Notes under the pieces: model-generated | Databases searched by the model: none | What the model was told of the DNA's origin: nothing | What the model saw: only the letters and a program-made list of their open reading frames with translations | Shown: in pieces, positions 9,424-18,461 of the stretch | How the letters are laid out: the number at the start of each line of letters is the position of its first letter | Position numbering within the stretch: the stretch's first letter is position 1 | Made by a program: the position numbers and the translations under genes | Origin: Diphasiastrum complanatum | Lineage: Eukaryota > Streptophyta > Lycopodiopsida > Lycopodiales > Lycopodiaceae | DNA length: 64,000 bases | Assembly (NCBI GenBank): GCA_029204225.1 | Contig: CM055098.1 | Span: forward strand, 1,363,106-1,427,105 | Direction: 5' to 3'

Positions 9424-9570
9424 TATGTAACAAAACAGAGACAGAACAAAGTCAAACTAGAAATTGCACGTAATAACGCAACAAGAGAAGGCAAATCTGA
9501 CCAGATTGTTTTCAACTACAAGACAACAAAGAAAGAAAAGAGAAAAGAGGAAGTCAGAAAGATGTTGGAG
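9424..9570 (-). other. Gypsy-1 leader 3' part (inverted)
   Basis: Minus-strand, pyrimidine-rich untranslated sequence in front of the gag ATG. It is probably the continuation of the leader that breaks off at 6365. Confidence 0.5.
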
Positions 9571-9922
9571 GATTGTGGATACCCAGAAACCTTTTGACCT
9601 AGAGACGGATGCAAGTGGCATTGCCGTAGGTGCAGTGTTGAGCCAAGAGAGTAGACCAGTAGCCTTTGAGAGTAAGAAGTTGACACCAGCTCAACAAAGA
9701 TATCCTACACACGAGCAAGAGCTGTATGCGATTATACATGCGCTCAAGGTGTGGAGACATTATTTATATGGCGCCGAGTTTTATGTGTACACAGATCATC
9801 ATACTTTAAGTTATTTTTGCACTCAGCCAGATTTGAAGGGCCGCCAAGCCCAATCGCGAGCTGATGCAGGAATTGCATTTGTAAATTCGCTTCCAAAGAG
9901 GGAAGGAGAATGTGGTCGCTGA
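9571..9922 (+). pseudogene. Gypsy-1 RNase H
   Basis: RNase H of Ty3/Gypsy type: IVDTQKPFDLETDASGIAVG (first catalytic Asp), then THEQELYAIIHALKVWRHYL (catalytic Glu) and YVYTDHHTLSYF (Asp). The frame is open upstream to 9464, but those 36 residues come from inverted leader and are an accident of the breakpoint. Near 9900 a frameshift moves the C-terminus ('ENVVADALSR') into the integrase frame at 9912. Confidence 0.85.
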
Positions 9923-11456
9923 TGCACTATCTCGTATACTGCATCAGATGAGCTTTACTGTGGTTGACAGTGGTCTCATGGAGGAGATTAAGAAGGCTCA
10001 AGAAAAGGACCTGCATTGTCAGCGTGTGTGGCCTAATGCACACAAGGTAGTCAACCAAACGGAAGAGTCAGTCGAGGCTGTCGCTTCCGTAGAGGCACAC
10101 ATCAATACATATTTAACATACACCGTGAAGGATGGTATGTTATTGAGAAATGGAAAAGTTTTCATGCCAGACGTGAAGGATCTTCGTCGTAAGATACTTC
10201 ATGAATGCCATGATAGTCCCTGCGCAGGGCACCCTGGTATTGATAAGACCAGTGAGCTTTTGAGAAGGTATTATTTCTGGCCACGATTGCAGCAGGATGT
10301 AAGAGAGTACGTCCAGTGTTGCACGGCTTGTCAGGTGAACAAGGCCGAGAGAGTGAGTCCTCCAGGCTTGCTACATCCACTTGAGATACCTACAGGAAGG
10401 TGGGAAAGCATCTCTATGGATTTTATTGTTGGGCTACCCAAGACCCAGAATGGATTCAATTCCATTATGGTAGTGGTAGACAGGTTTTCCAAGATCGCTC
10501 ATTTCATCGCAACAACCAAGAAGGTCACAACTCCGCAAGTGGCTGAGTTGTTTATTCAGAATATTGTCAGGTTCCATGGTCTTCCGAAGTCCATAGTTTC
10601 TAACAGGGATCCCAAGTTTACGCAAAATTTTTGGATTAAGGTGTTCACCAAGCTGGGAACACAGTTGCGGATGAGTAGCTCTGAGCATCCTCAGACGGAT
10701 GGTCAAACAGAGCGAGTGAATCAGATCTTGGAAGATATGCTTAGGGCATATGTGAGTAGTACGCAAACAGACTGGGTAAAGCATTTACCGCTATTGGAGT
10801 TCGCGTACAATGATAAGAGACATGCATCCACTGGATTGAGTCCATTTGAGCTCAACTATGGTTTCAGGCCACTGAGTCCTGCAATCATAGGAATTCCACA
10901 TAGGGTACCTAGTGTTGTAGAGTTTTTGGCTCAGATGCAGCAGAAGCTAGAGTTGGCACGAGATAACTTGTCCAAAGCTGTAGCTAGGGCAGAGAGTTAT
11001 GCTCGTGAGAACCGTACCTATCAGGAATTTGAGAATGGAGATTGGGTGTATTTACTAGTCCCTTCGAAGCCGAAGGTGCTACGCACAGGAAAGTGCGCCA
11101 AGTTATCTCCAAGGTATTGTGGACCATGGTTGATTATTAAGAAGGTGAGCCAAGTAGCTTATAAGCTACAGCTACCTGTAGGATGCAAGGTGCATCCAGT
11201 ATTCCATGTTAGCAAACTGAAGAGATGTTTGCACGATGGCGATAGCCTGGTGGAAGGTCTAGTGTCTCTTGAGAAGAAAAACACCATAGGTTATGGGCCA
11301 GACAGAATCCTAGATCCAAGGGAGCGACGATTGCGGAATCGTCTCCTTCAAGAGTATCTAGTAACCTAGAAAGGGCATCCGTTGTCAGATGCTACCTGGG
11401 AGACGCGACAGGCGTTGCAGAAGTCTTACCCAGAGTTTGTCATCGAGGACCGATGA
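9912..11456 (+). CDS. Gypsy-1 integrase with chromodomain-like tail
   Basis: The frame opens with VADALSRI (end of RNase H). It continues with an HHCC zinc finger (HECHDSPCAGHPG ... CCTACQVNK) and the rve catalytic core: first Asp in SMDFIVGLP, second Asp in SNRDPKFT, Glu in DGQTERVNQILEDML. The C-terminal domain contains GDWVYL and the block HPVFHVSKLK. A chromodomain-like tail starts at ILDPRERRLRN. A TAG at 11367-11369 falls exactly where the chromodomain has its conserved Trp before KGHPLSDATW. Reading through it reaches a TGA at 11454-11456 after EFVIEDR. Without the tail, targeting to heterochromatin would be lost; the catalytic part is otherwise intact by eye. This is the best-preserved gene of the element. 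Confidence 0.85.
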
Positions 11457-11477
11457 CTTGCCAGAGGAGGGAAGGAT
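11457..11477 (+). promoter_or_regulatory. Gypsy-1 polypurine tract
   Basis: The purine-rich GAGGAGGGAAGGA (about 11464-11476) sits immediately before the 3' LTR start TGTTAGAG at 11478. Confidence 0.6.
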
Positions 11478-11731
11478 TGTTAGAGTCCAGTTACGACTCT
11501 ATCATGACCTTGGCACGGCCGGTCACCAGAGGGCCTGAGGCCAAGTATTGGCAAGGGCCAGTGACCGAGGACATCTGTCCCAAGTTGGGACCGGTGCGTC
11601 ATGAGCAGTGTCCTGGTGTGGCCGCCTGACAAGTTGTCAGAGATGCGATGTGTCTTGACCGTCGGGACTCTAGCCGTCAGTGACGAGATGCTAGCCGGCA
11701 AGTAGTCGGGGTGACCAAGAGGGTCACAAGT
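11478..11731 (+). repeat. Gypsy-1 3' LTR, truncated
   Basis: It matches the first 250 or so bases of the 5' LTR, up to CAAGAGGGTC at 11725, then stops. Six unassigned bases follow before Copia-2 LTR sequence begins at 11732. The missing half includes everything up to the TTGTGACA terminus. Confidence 0.85.
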
Positions 11732-12267
11732 CAATGACAGCGACCACGATCTTCTCCTTGACGGCACAACGGCTCCACGCCATCTCTTGTACACTCATCT
11801 ACATAAATGTAAATAGCACATAGATCATTTAACATGTATGCAATTGATCAATGATCAAGAACACGGATTATTGAATCCGATGAGACAGACACAGTAAATG
11901 CTTTCATGCATTGATTCTCCTCTTCAGACGGATCGTCCGTATTAGCTCATAGCTTTTACAGTTTGTAGTTAGCTTTGTGAGCACGCGGTTTCGCCCGCTA
12001 TTGTCTTGTGCTTACTTGCATTACTGACTTGTATTTCGTTACAATTAATCTGAATAAAGTGCTGTCTAGTTCTGCATTCAGGTTCTGTCAGTATAAGCAA
12101 TGCTTTCCGCTCTTTGTCTGCCGATCTGATTGCTTTGTTTGATAGTCTGCTCTTTTGCTTCCGCTACTACCGCACATCTAGCTCTAAACTTAATCTTGTT
12201 AATGTGTTCGCCTATTGTTACCAACAGTGCACGCACCGAGGGAACCTCTAACACACTTTCCCCAGCA
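11732..12267 (+). repeat. Copia-2 5' LTR, truncated at its start
   Basis: It aligns with 16712-17233 from CAATGACAGC to the terminus CCCCAGCA. It contains AATAAAG near 12054. The 3' copy lacks a short stretch around 12165, so the two differ by small indels as well as substitutions. Confidence 0.85.
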
Positions 12268-12279
12268 TGGTATCAGAGC
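12268..12279 (+). promoter_or_regulatory. Copia-2 primer binding site
   Basis: TGGTATCAGAGC directly follows the LTR. Initiator tRNA-Met type. Confidence 0.9.
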
Positions 12280-12484
12280 ATAGGTAACTACTCTTTAATA
12301 TCAAAATTCATCTGATTTCTTAAGTGGTTTTAAGTCAGAGCTATTTCTATAGCCTGATAAGCTTCCCACAGAACCTGATCCTACTAGCCGATAGGATAAC
12401 TATTTTCTTGTTCTGTAATTTCGCACTAGATTTTCATACTTAAGTCACTGATAGTTACTACTATCATCTAGACTAATCTTCCAC

Positions 12485-13297
12485 ATGGATTCCCAAGGAA
12501 AATCCAGTCCTATCATGGACAAGCTTGATGGAGCCAATTACCATCTGTGGAAATTTAAGATGAGAACTGTGCTAATGGCTAAGGAATTGTATGACGTTGT
12601 CACAGGTGAAGAGGCAAGACCCGAAGCTGACAACGCAACAATCTCCCGATGGAAGCTGACGGATGGTAAAGCATTTGCGCTTATCATCCTCAACATCTCG
12701 GACATGCAAATCGGCCATGTGTCCGAAGCTCAGACATCCAAGGAAGTCTGGGACATCTTGAGCACATTATATGAAGTGCGAGATATAGCTTCCAAGTTAC
12801 ATCTCAGGACAAAACTTTACTCCCTCAAGATGGCAAATGGTGATTCCCTTTAGAATCACATCAACCAGTTCAAGAACCTGCTGAAGCGAATGGCCGCTGT
12901 CGAATCTGTCATCGACGATCAAGACGCAATAATGACACTGCTATCAAGTTTGCTAAGCTCATACAACAGTTGGGTGATGATCATCACGACACACCCCGAA
13001 CTAACTCTTTCAAGAGTCATCACAATGCTGTTGCAGGAAGACACCTGAAGGAACGAAGCCTCCAGTTCCTCGACTGTCGATTCTCACACCTTATACACCA
13101 ACAAAGGCTCGACTAAGCAGAAGAAGAAAGGCCCAAAGTCATCAAAGAAAGATCAAAAACCGACACATCGTCAAGAGCAGTCGAATCAGCCGACAAAGAA
13201 GAAGCTATTCTGCAGATACTGCAAGAGTTCCAACCACAAGATCCAAGACTGTCGTATACTGCAGGCAAAGAATAGCAGCAAAGAACAGTCGAGTCAA
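12485..13297 (+). pseudogene. Copia-2 Gag
   Basis: Starts at ATG 12485. The N-terminal signature is KLDGANYHLWKFKMRTVLM; then comes the UBN2-type capsid region (SKEVWDILSTLYEVRD, KLYSLKMANGDSL). A TAG at 12851-12853 and a TGA at 13046-13048 interrupt it. The same frame continues beyond both with NQFKNLLKRMAAVES and, later, a lysine-rich linker. A zinc knuckle follows as CRYCKSSNHKIQDC near 13213-13254 (CX2CX4HX4C, with the usual Gly replaced by Asn). The TGA could come from a CGA by a C-to-T change. Confidence 0.8.
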
Positions 13298-14110
13298 GTG
13301 GCAAATGCAGCTGCAAAAGTTCCACAGCCTATTCAAGAATCGGATCATGAGGCCTTCATGACAAACCATCAAGAAGAATCCAACGACAGCTCCTGGTTTC
13401 TTGATTCCGATGCCACACAGCATATGACCAGCCATATCGATTGTTTCGAGTCCTATACACCTTACAGTACCAAAAAATATGTTCACCTCGGTGACAACAG
13501 CACCCAAGCTATCAAAGGTGAAGGTACAGTAAGATTAAGCTATGCTAATGATCAATGTAAACTACTTTCAAATGTCCTTCATGTACCAAATTTGTCAACA
13601 AATTTGCTCTCTGTTAGCAGAATTACAGATCTAGGACATAAAGTAGAATTTGAATCTGGTCACCGTAAAGTAGTCGATAGGACAAGCAAGATCCTAGCAC
13701 TCGGGAAGAGGCATGGATACTTGTACAGATTAAGTCACTGCTTTTCTACCTCTAGTCAAGCACTTAGTACTTTTATTCAGATAAATAAAAGTTTACTTTG
13801 GCATTATAGACTTGGTCATTTGAATCATGCTTTTGTACAGCAAATGTCTAAGCAATCCATTGTTCTTGATCTCGACTATCCTGACAAGAAAGTCGAATTA
13901 CCTATCTGTCAAGACTGTGTAGTCGGTAAACAGACCAGGCAACCCTTTAGATCAAGCCATCAGCATATTGCTAGAGGATTACTAGATGTTGTACATACAG
14001 ATATTTGTAGCCCAATGCAAAATCCTTCACAGAAGGATGCAAAGTATTTTATAACTTTTATTGATGAATTTTCCATAAGAACTATGGTATATTTTATTAA
14101 GAAGAAATGA
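13298..14110 (+). pseudogene. Copia-2 protease, pre-integrase, integrase start
   Basis: Continues the gag frame. Protease: WFLDSDATQHMTSH, in which the usual DSG active site is DSD. Then VLHVPNLSTNLLSVSRI. The pre-integrase zinc-binding region shows HYRLGHLNHAFVQ and CQDCVVGKQTRQP. The integrase begins with VVHTDICSPM (first catalytic Asp) and FITFIDEFSIRT. A TGA at 14108-14110 interrupts it, and the same frame goes on at 14111. The Gly-to-Asp change in the protease alone would be expected to inactivate processing. Confidence 0.8.
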
Positions 14111-14760
14111 GAAGCGTTCAATTGCTTCGGAATCTTCAAGGAGCGTGCAGAGAAAGAGACTGGTAAGACAATCAAAGCCCTAAGGTCAGACAATGGTGGA
14201 GAGTACATCTCTACCAAATTCAAGGAGTACTACCAGAGCCAAGGCATTGAACATCAGTTTATCACTCCTTATTCGCCTCAGTCCAATGGCTTAGCCGAGA
14301 GGAAGAATCGTACCCTGGTCGAGTCAACCAAATGTATGCTGGCACACTCATCTTTACCGAAGAGCTTCTGGGCTGATGCTATTTCCGCTGCAGCTTACAT
14401 CCAGAACAGATGTTTGACCAAGGCCCTCTCAGGCAGAAGACCCCACGAGGTGTGGACAAGCTCAAAGCCTTCATTGAAGAACCTACGAGTATTCGGATGT
14501 ATCACCTACGCACAGATCCCGAAGGAGACAAGGAAGAAATTTGACTTCCAAGGTCTCAAGACAATTTTCATCGGATACACTTCATCTGACAACACTTACA
14601 AGCTGTATGACCTCGATACCCAGCAGATTCTATTCAGCCGAGATACAGTCTTTATCGAAGTTCATCAAACCTCAAAGGCAAAGACACGGTTCCAAATGAA
14701 CCTTCAACGCCTTTCATTGACACGACTATTCGAGCCACTGGCTCAAGCGTGCCTATAGTT
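14111..14760 (+). pseudogene. Copia-2 integrase, C-terminal part
   Basis: The same frame as the preceding segment. It has ALRSDNGGEY (second catalytic Asp), QSNGLAERKNRTLVE (catalytic Glu) and FWADAISAAAYIQNRC. A C-terminal VFGCITYAQIPKE block and FIGYTSSDNTYKLYD follow. A frameshift near 14700 ends homology in this frame; the linker to RT (14700-14915) is read in other frames with stops. Confidence 0.8.
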
Positions 14761-14915
14761 GATCCACTACACGACAGCGAGTCAGACGAAGATGTTGTTG
14801 ATACTCAGCAACTACAAATCCGAGGATTGAATCATCAGCCGACACTTCCTCCAAGAAGATCAAGCTGAGTGCGCACACAACCCACAAGGTATACTCCTGA
14901 GTTTGCCTGTCTTTA

Positions 14916-15829
14916 ATGCATGAACCAACATCAGTTGATGAGGCACTTAGCCAACCAGACTCTGATCTCTGGAGAGAAGCAATGGACAGAAAATATTCCT
15001 CTCTAATCAAGAACCAGACATGGTCACTAGTCAAAGCTCCTGCTGGCTGCAATCTCATGCATTGCAAATGGGTCTTCAAGATCAAATACAATGCCAATGG
15101 AGCGATTGATCGAAGAAAGGCACAAGACAAGTAGCACGAGGATTCGCTCAGATTCCTAACATTGACTACAATGAGACTGTCAGTCCAGTAGTCAAGCATT
15201 CATCAATCCGAGCCCTCCTATCGTATGCTGCAACAGCCGACCTTGAAGTACATCAACTCGATGTACAGACAGCTTATCTGAATGGAGTCATTGAAGAAGA
15301 CATCTATATGCTACAACCCGAAGGATACATCCATGAAGGTATGAAGCATCATGTTTGCAAACTCCACAAGGCACTTTATGGCTTGAAGCAATCAGCCAGA
15401 GCTTGGTTCCAAAGTATCAACACATTCCTCATCCGACAAGGTTTCCAACCAAGCATGGCCGACAGTAACGTCTACTTCAAGTCAGTGCAACAATCCTTTA
15501 TAATTATCACCTTACATGTAGATGATACATCGCTTTTCAGCAACTGTATCAATCTGGTGAAGGATGCTAAACAGATGTTGTCTTCTGAGTTCGACATGAC
15601 TGATCTGGGTGAAGCTCACTTCAGTCTGGGCATACAAATCCACAGAGACAGAGCGAGATGGCTGATATTTATTACTCAACAAAGGTATCTTCACAAAGTT
15701 CTTGTCAGATATAATCTGATTAATTGTAAATTAGCTCACTCGCCAATGGAACCAGGCCTGCAGTTATCAAAGGACCAATGTCCTCAGACTAAGCAGGAAG
15801 AGGAGCAGATGAGAGAGTATCCCTATTGA
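14916..15829 (+). pseudogene. Copia-2 reverse transcriptase
   Basis: RT begins with SVDEALSQPDSDLWREAMD in one frame (14916-15134), ending just after WVFKIKYNANGAI. It continues in another frame through VARGFAQIPNIDYNETVSPV, QLDVQTAYLNGVIEEDIYM, LHKALYGLKQSARAW, and LHVDDTSLFSN. The last is the catalytic box, with His in place of Tyr before VDD. A TGA at 15827-15829 lies in YPY-stop-SILGSLMY, where related elements usually have Arg. A frameshift occurs at about 15120 (KAQ/ARQ). Confidence 0.8.
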
Positions 15830-16458
15830 TCGATACTTGGATCTCTCATGTATGCAATGGTCTGCACAAGACCTAATATTGCTTTTGCAGTCAGCTCACT
15901 CGACCAATTCATGGCCAATCCGGGCATTACCCATTGGAAGGCTCTTATAAGAGTCATGAGATACATTCGAGCTACTATGGACCAGTGCATCTGCTATGGA
16001 GAAGTCAACAACGACAATCTTCATCGGCTCGGTGGGTTTTCCGATGCAAGTTGGGGAGGAGATGGAGATAATCGTAAATCCACATCTGGATTTACATTCT
16101 TCTTCAACGGCGGTCCTATATCTTGGAACAGTCGTAAGCAAACCTCTATTGCTCCCATCTACAGAAGCAGAGTATATTGCTTTTCTCAATCTTTAAAGAG
16201 GCATTTTGGTTAAGGAATTTACTGGCAGACATTAGTGTAATCTGTGATAATCAGAATGCAATTGCCCTATCGGCCAACCCTAGATTTCACTCTAGGAGTA
16301 AGCACATTGAGATCCGATATCACTATGTCAGGGGCAAGATTCTCGATAGAGAGGTGAGCTTAACGTACTGTCGAACGCAGGACATGGTTGCAGATGTGCT
16401 CACCAAGGCATTGAGCATTAATGCACATAACAATTTTGTGCATTGTTGCTTAGTCTGA
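15830..16458 (+). pseudogene. Copia-2 RNase H and C-terminus
   Basis: Continues with SLMYAMVCTRPNIAFAVSSL, then RNase H proper: GFSDASWGGDGDNRKSTSGF and the SWNSRKQTSIA block. The frame shifts near 16170-16200 into 16177-16458, with EAFWLRNLLADI, SKHIEIRYHYVR and MVADVLTKAL, ending at a stop just before the polypurine tract. Confidence 0.8.
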
Positions 16459-16483
16459 TGATCAAAGCATTCACGGATCCAGA

Positions 16484-16494
16484 TTAAGGGGGGG
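16484..16494 (+). promoter_or_regulatory. Copia-2 polypurine tract
   Basis: TTAAGGGGGGG immediately upstream of TGCTGGATT, the LTR start. It has the same form as the Copia-1 tract. Confidence 0.8.
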
Positions 16495-17233
16495 TGCTGG
16501 ATTTATCTCCTCTACTCTCCTAAATCCAATGTTAATCTAGTTCCGTTCATTGCTACATATTTGCTTGCATTGTCGCGCAGCTCAACTACTAAAGACGAGC
16601 AAGAGAAGAAGGGCGACATATCAGAGTTGGACGAACTATCGGGTAGACCCAACTCGGTCGACATATCGGGGAAGCCCGACTTATCGGCCTCCTCACGCTC
16701 ACATCCTCTGACAATGACAGCAACCACGATCTTCACCCTGACGGCGCAACGGCTCCACGCCATCTCTTGTACACTCATCTACATAAATGTAAATAGCACA
16801 TAGATCATTTAACATGTATGCAATTGATCAATGATCAAGAACACGGATTATTGAATCCGATGAGACAAACACAGTAGATGCTTTCATGCATTGATTCTCC
16901 TCTTCAGACGGATCGTCAGTATTAGCTCATAGCTTTTACAGTTTGTAGTTAGCTTTGTGAGCACGCAGTTTCGCCCGCTATTGTCTTGTGCTTACTTGCA
17001 TTACTGACTTGTATTTCGTTACAATTAATCTGAATAAAGTGTTGTCTAGTTCTACGTTCAGCTTCTATATATATATGCAATGCTTTCCGCTCTCTGCCTG
17101 ATGATTGTTTTGTTTGATAGTCTGCTCTTTTGCTACCGCGCATCTAGCTCTAAACTTAATCTTTTTAATGTGTTCGCCTAATGTTACCAATAGTGCACGC
17201 ACCGAGGGAACCTCTAACACACTTTCCCCAGCA
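16495..17233 (+). repeat. Copia-2 3' LTR
   Basis: Full-length, TG...CA. It holds the 217-bp 5' portion missing from the other LTR, which includes short GAC/CGACATATCGG repeats near 16610-16690. Confidence 0.85.
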
Positions 17234-17270
17234 AAAAACGAACAGCTTTTTCGCTTCTCCAAGCACCAAG

Positions 17271-17440
17271 CGTAGCTCTGATACCATTGTAAAGCCCAAA
17301 ACAATCACTTGGATAGGAGATATATACACAAGAGGGGGTTGTGGCAATAACCATCCAACCAGCGGTCTAACGAACAATCCAACACCCCCAAGCTGATCCC
17401 TATATAAGACACTACGGTAGCAAGAGCATAGAGAGAACAA
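17271..17440 (-). mobile_element. PBS and LTR end of another LTR element
   Basis: On the minus strand TGGTATCAGAGCTACG (17271-17286) is an initiator-Met type PBS. Just beyond it, at 17288, starts a TGTAAAGCCC terminus, the inner end of an LTR. The 17234-17270 sequence would be the element's leader, into which Copia-2 is inserted or fused. The outer LTR limit was not found; the sequence to about 17800 may belong to it. Confidence 0.5.
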
Positions 17441-18367
17441 TTAATTGTCGATAATCTGAATATGACAGCACAAGGAGGGGTGAGGGTTTAGACATACATT
17501 CCAAAACCCTAATCTCCATACGACATGTAAATTCTCTTTGAAGGATAATCCCTCTCCATGCATGGCTACCCAATATAGGCAATCATCAACAACCACTCTC
17601 GCTTAAGGCAATGCCTTAACCAAATATAGAAATAAGACCCATTTAGAATTAAGGACTAACCTACGGTATAGGCTAGGCCAAGTATCAACTATGTACATTA
17701 AGAAAATAACAAAACCCTTTTGTTGGTTATTCCATGCACAACCCCTATAGAGGATGGATCAAACACGGATTTCCCACAGGGTTATAACATTAACAAACCT
17801 TATCTTTAAATTCATAACTATAACTTGCTATTCAAACTTAGAGGGATAATTTTGCGCATGATCTGGCGTACCTTCAAGAAATCTTTGCAACATAAACGTA
17901 GATTATACGTTGGACATCTTGTCAAACTCAATGTCCAAACTTCGGCTAGTTACAATATATTGGTCTTTGAAAGAAAAAAAAAATTATTCACAACAAGTAT
18001 TTTGGATCTCTAAATTTAGCATGGTTAGGCCCAAAGAGGTTCTAAAAAGACGAGGCTTGATTTGCATTTGGAAGAAGCACTCATTCAAACAAGTTTTGAA
18101 ACCCCATCTAAATGAGTTTGAATACTACAATGCCTCCTGGGGCACTTTGAAGAATGCAACGATCAACTCAAAATATATGATCAAGTTTTTGATATCAACC
18201 ATGATTAGACGATCCAAATGAACGTAAAGAGAATAAACTCACATAGGGCCTGATCCAATTCCTTTGACCTCTTTCGTTTTCTCACTGGAAGAATCTTGAA
18301 GGTTAATATGTGCATCAAGACTAAAGTTATCTAGAAGACTTCCTCCTGCCAGCATTTTTGCTACTCT

Positions 18368-18370
<3 letters not shown>
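17441..18370. other. No recognisable gene
   Basis: AT-rich spacer with only short frames and no conserved motif. It may include the rest of the LTR that starts at 17288. Confidence 0.4.

Positions 18371-18458
<88 letters not shown>
18371..18458. repeat. (TC)44 microsatellite
   Basis: An uninterrupted 88-bp TC dinucleotide run. The Arg-Glu repeat frame on the minus strand across it is a translation artefact. Confidence 0.95.

Positions 18459-18461
<3 letters not shown>

Larger units (their letters stand above)
6535..9570 (-). other. Inverted internal block of Gypsy-1
   Basis: On the minus strand this three-kilobase block reads, in normal order, leader end (9570-9424), gag, zinc knuckle, protease, RT and the RNase H start. 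It sits backwards relative to the PBS, RNase H/integrase and LTRs. The breakpoints lie at about 6534/6535 and 9570/9571, both in or at copies of the RNase H segment. Confidence 0.8.
5143..11731 (+). mobile_element. Gypsy-1, chromodomain Ty3/Gypsy element with inverted gag-RT block
   Basis: The element has a 472-bp 5' LTR, an iMet-type PBS, a leader, then an abnormal interior: a plus-strand scrap of RNase H (6366-6534), a minus-strand block reading leader-gag-protease-RT-RNase H start (9570 back to 6535), then plus-strand RNase H and integrase (9571-11456) and a 3' LTR truncated after about 250 bp. Normal order would be gag-protease-RT-RNase H-integrase on one strand. The integrase carries a chromodomain-like tail, placing it among chromoviruses. 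By eye the two LTRs differ at a dozen or more positions in 250 bp, so it is moderately old. A related element is Gypsy-2 at 41340-48420. Confidence 0.85.
11732..17233 (+). mobile_element. Copia-2, Ty1/Copia element with truncated 5' LTR
   Basis: Order: partial 5' LTR (11732-12267), PBS (12268-12279), gag, protease, integrase, RT, RNase H, polypurine tract, then a full 739-bp 3' LTR (16495-17233). The gag-pol frame is the same from 12485 to about 14700, but is interrupted by stops at 12851, 13046 and 14108; further breaks follow near 14700, 14900-15130, 15827 and 16190. The first 217 bases of the 5' LTR are missing, the cut coinciding with the truncated end of the Gypsy-1 LTR. It is dead. Confidence 0.85.
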
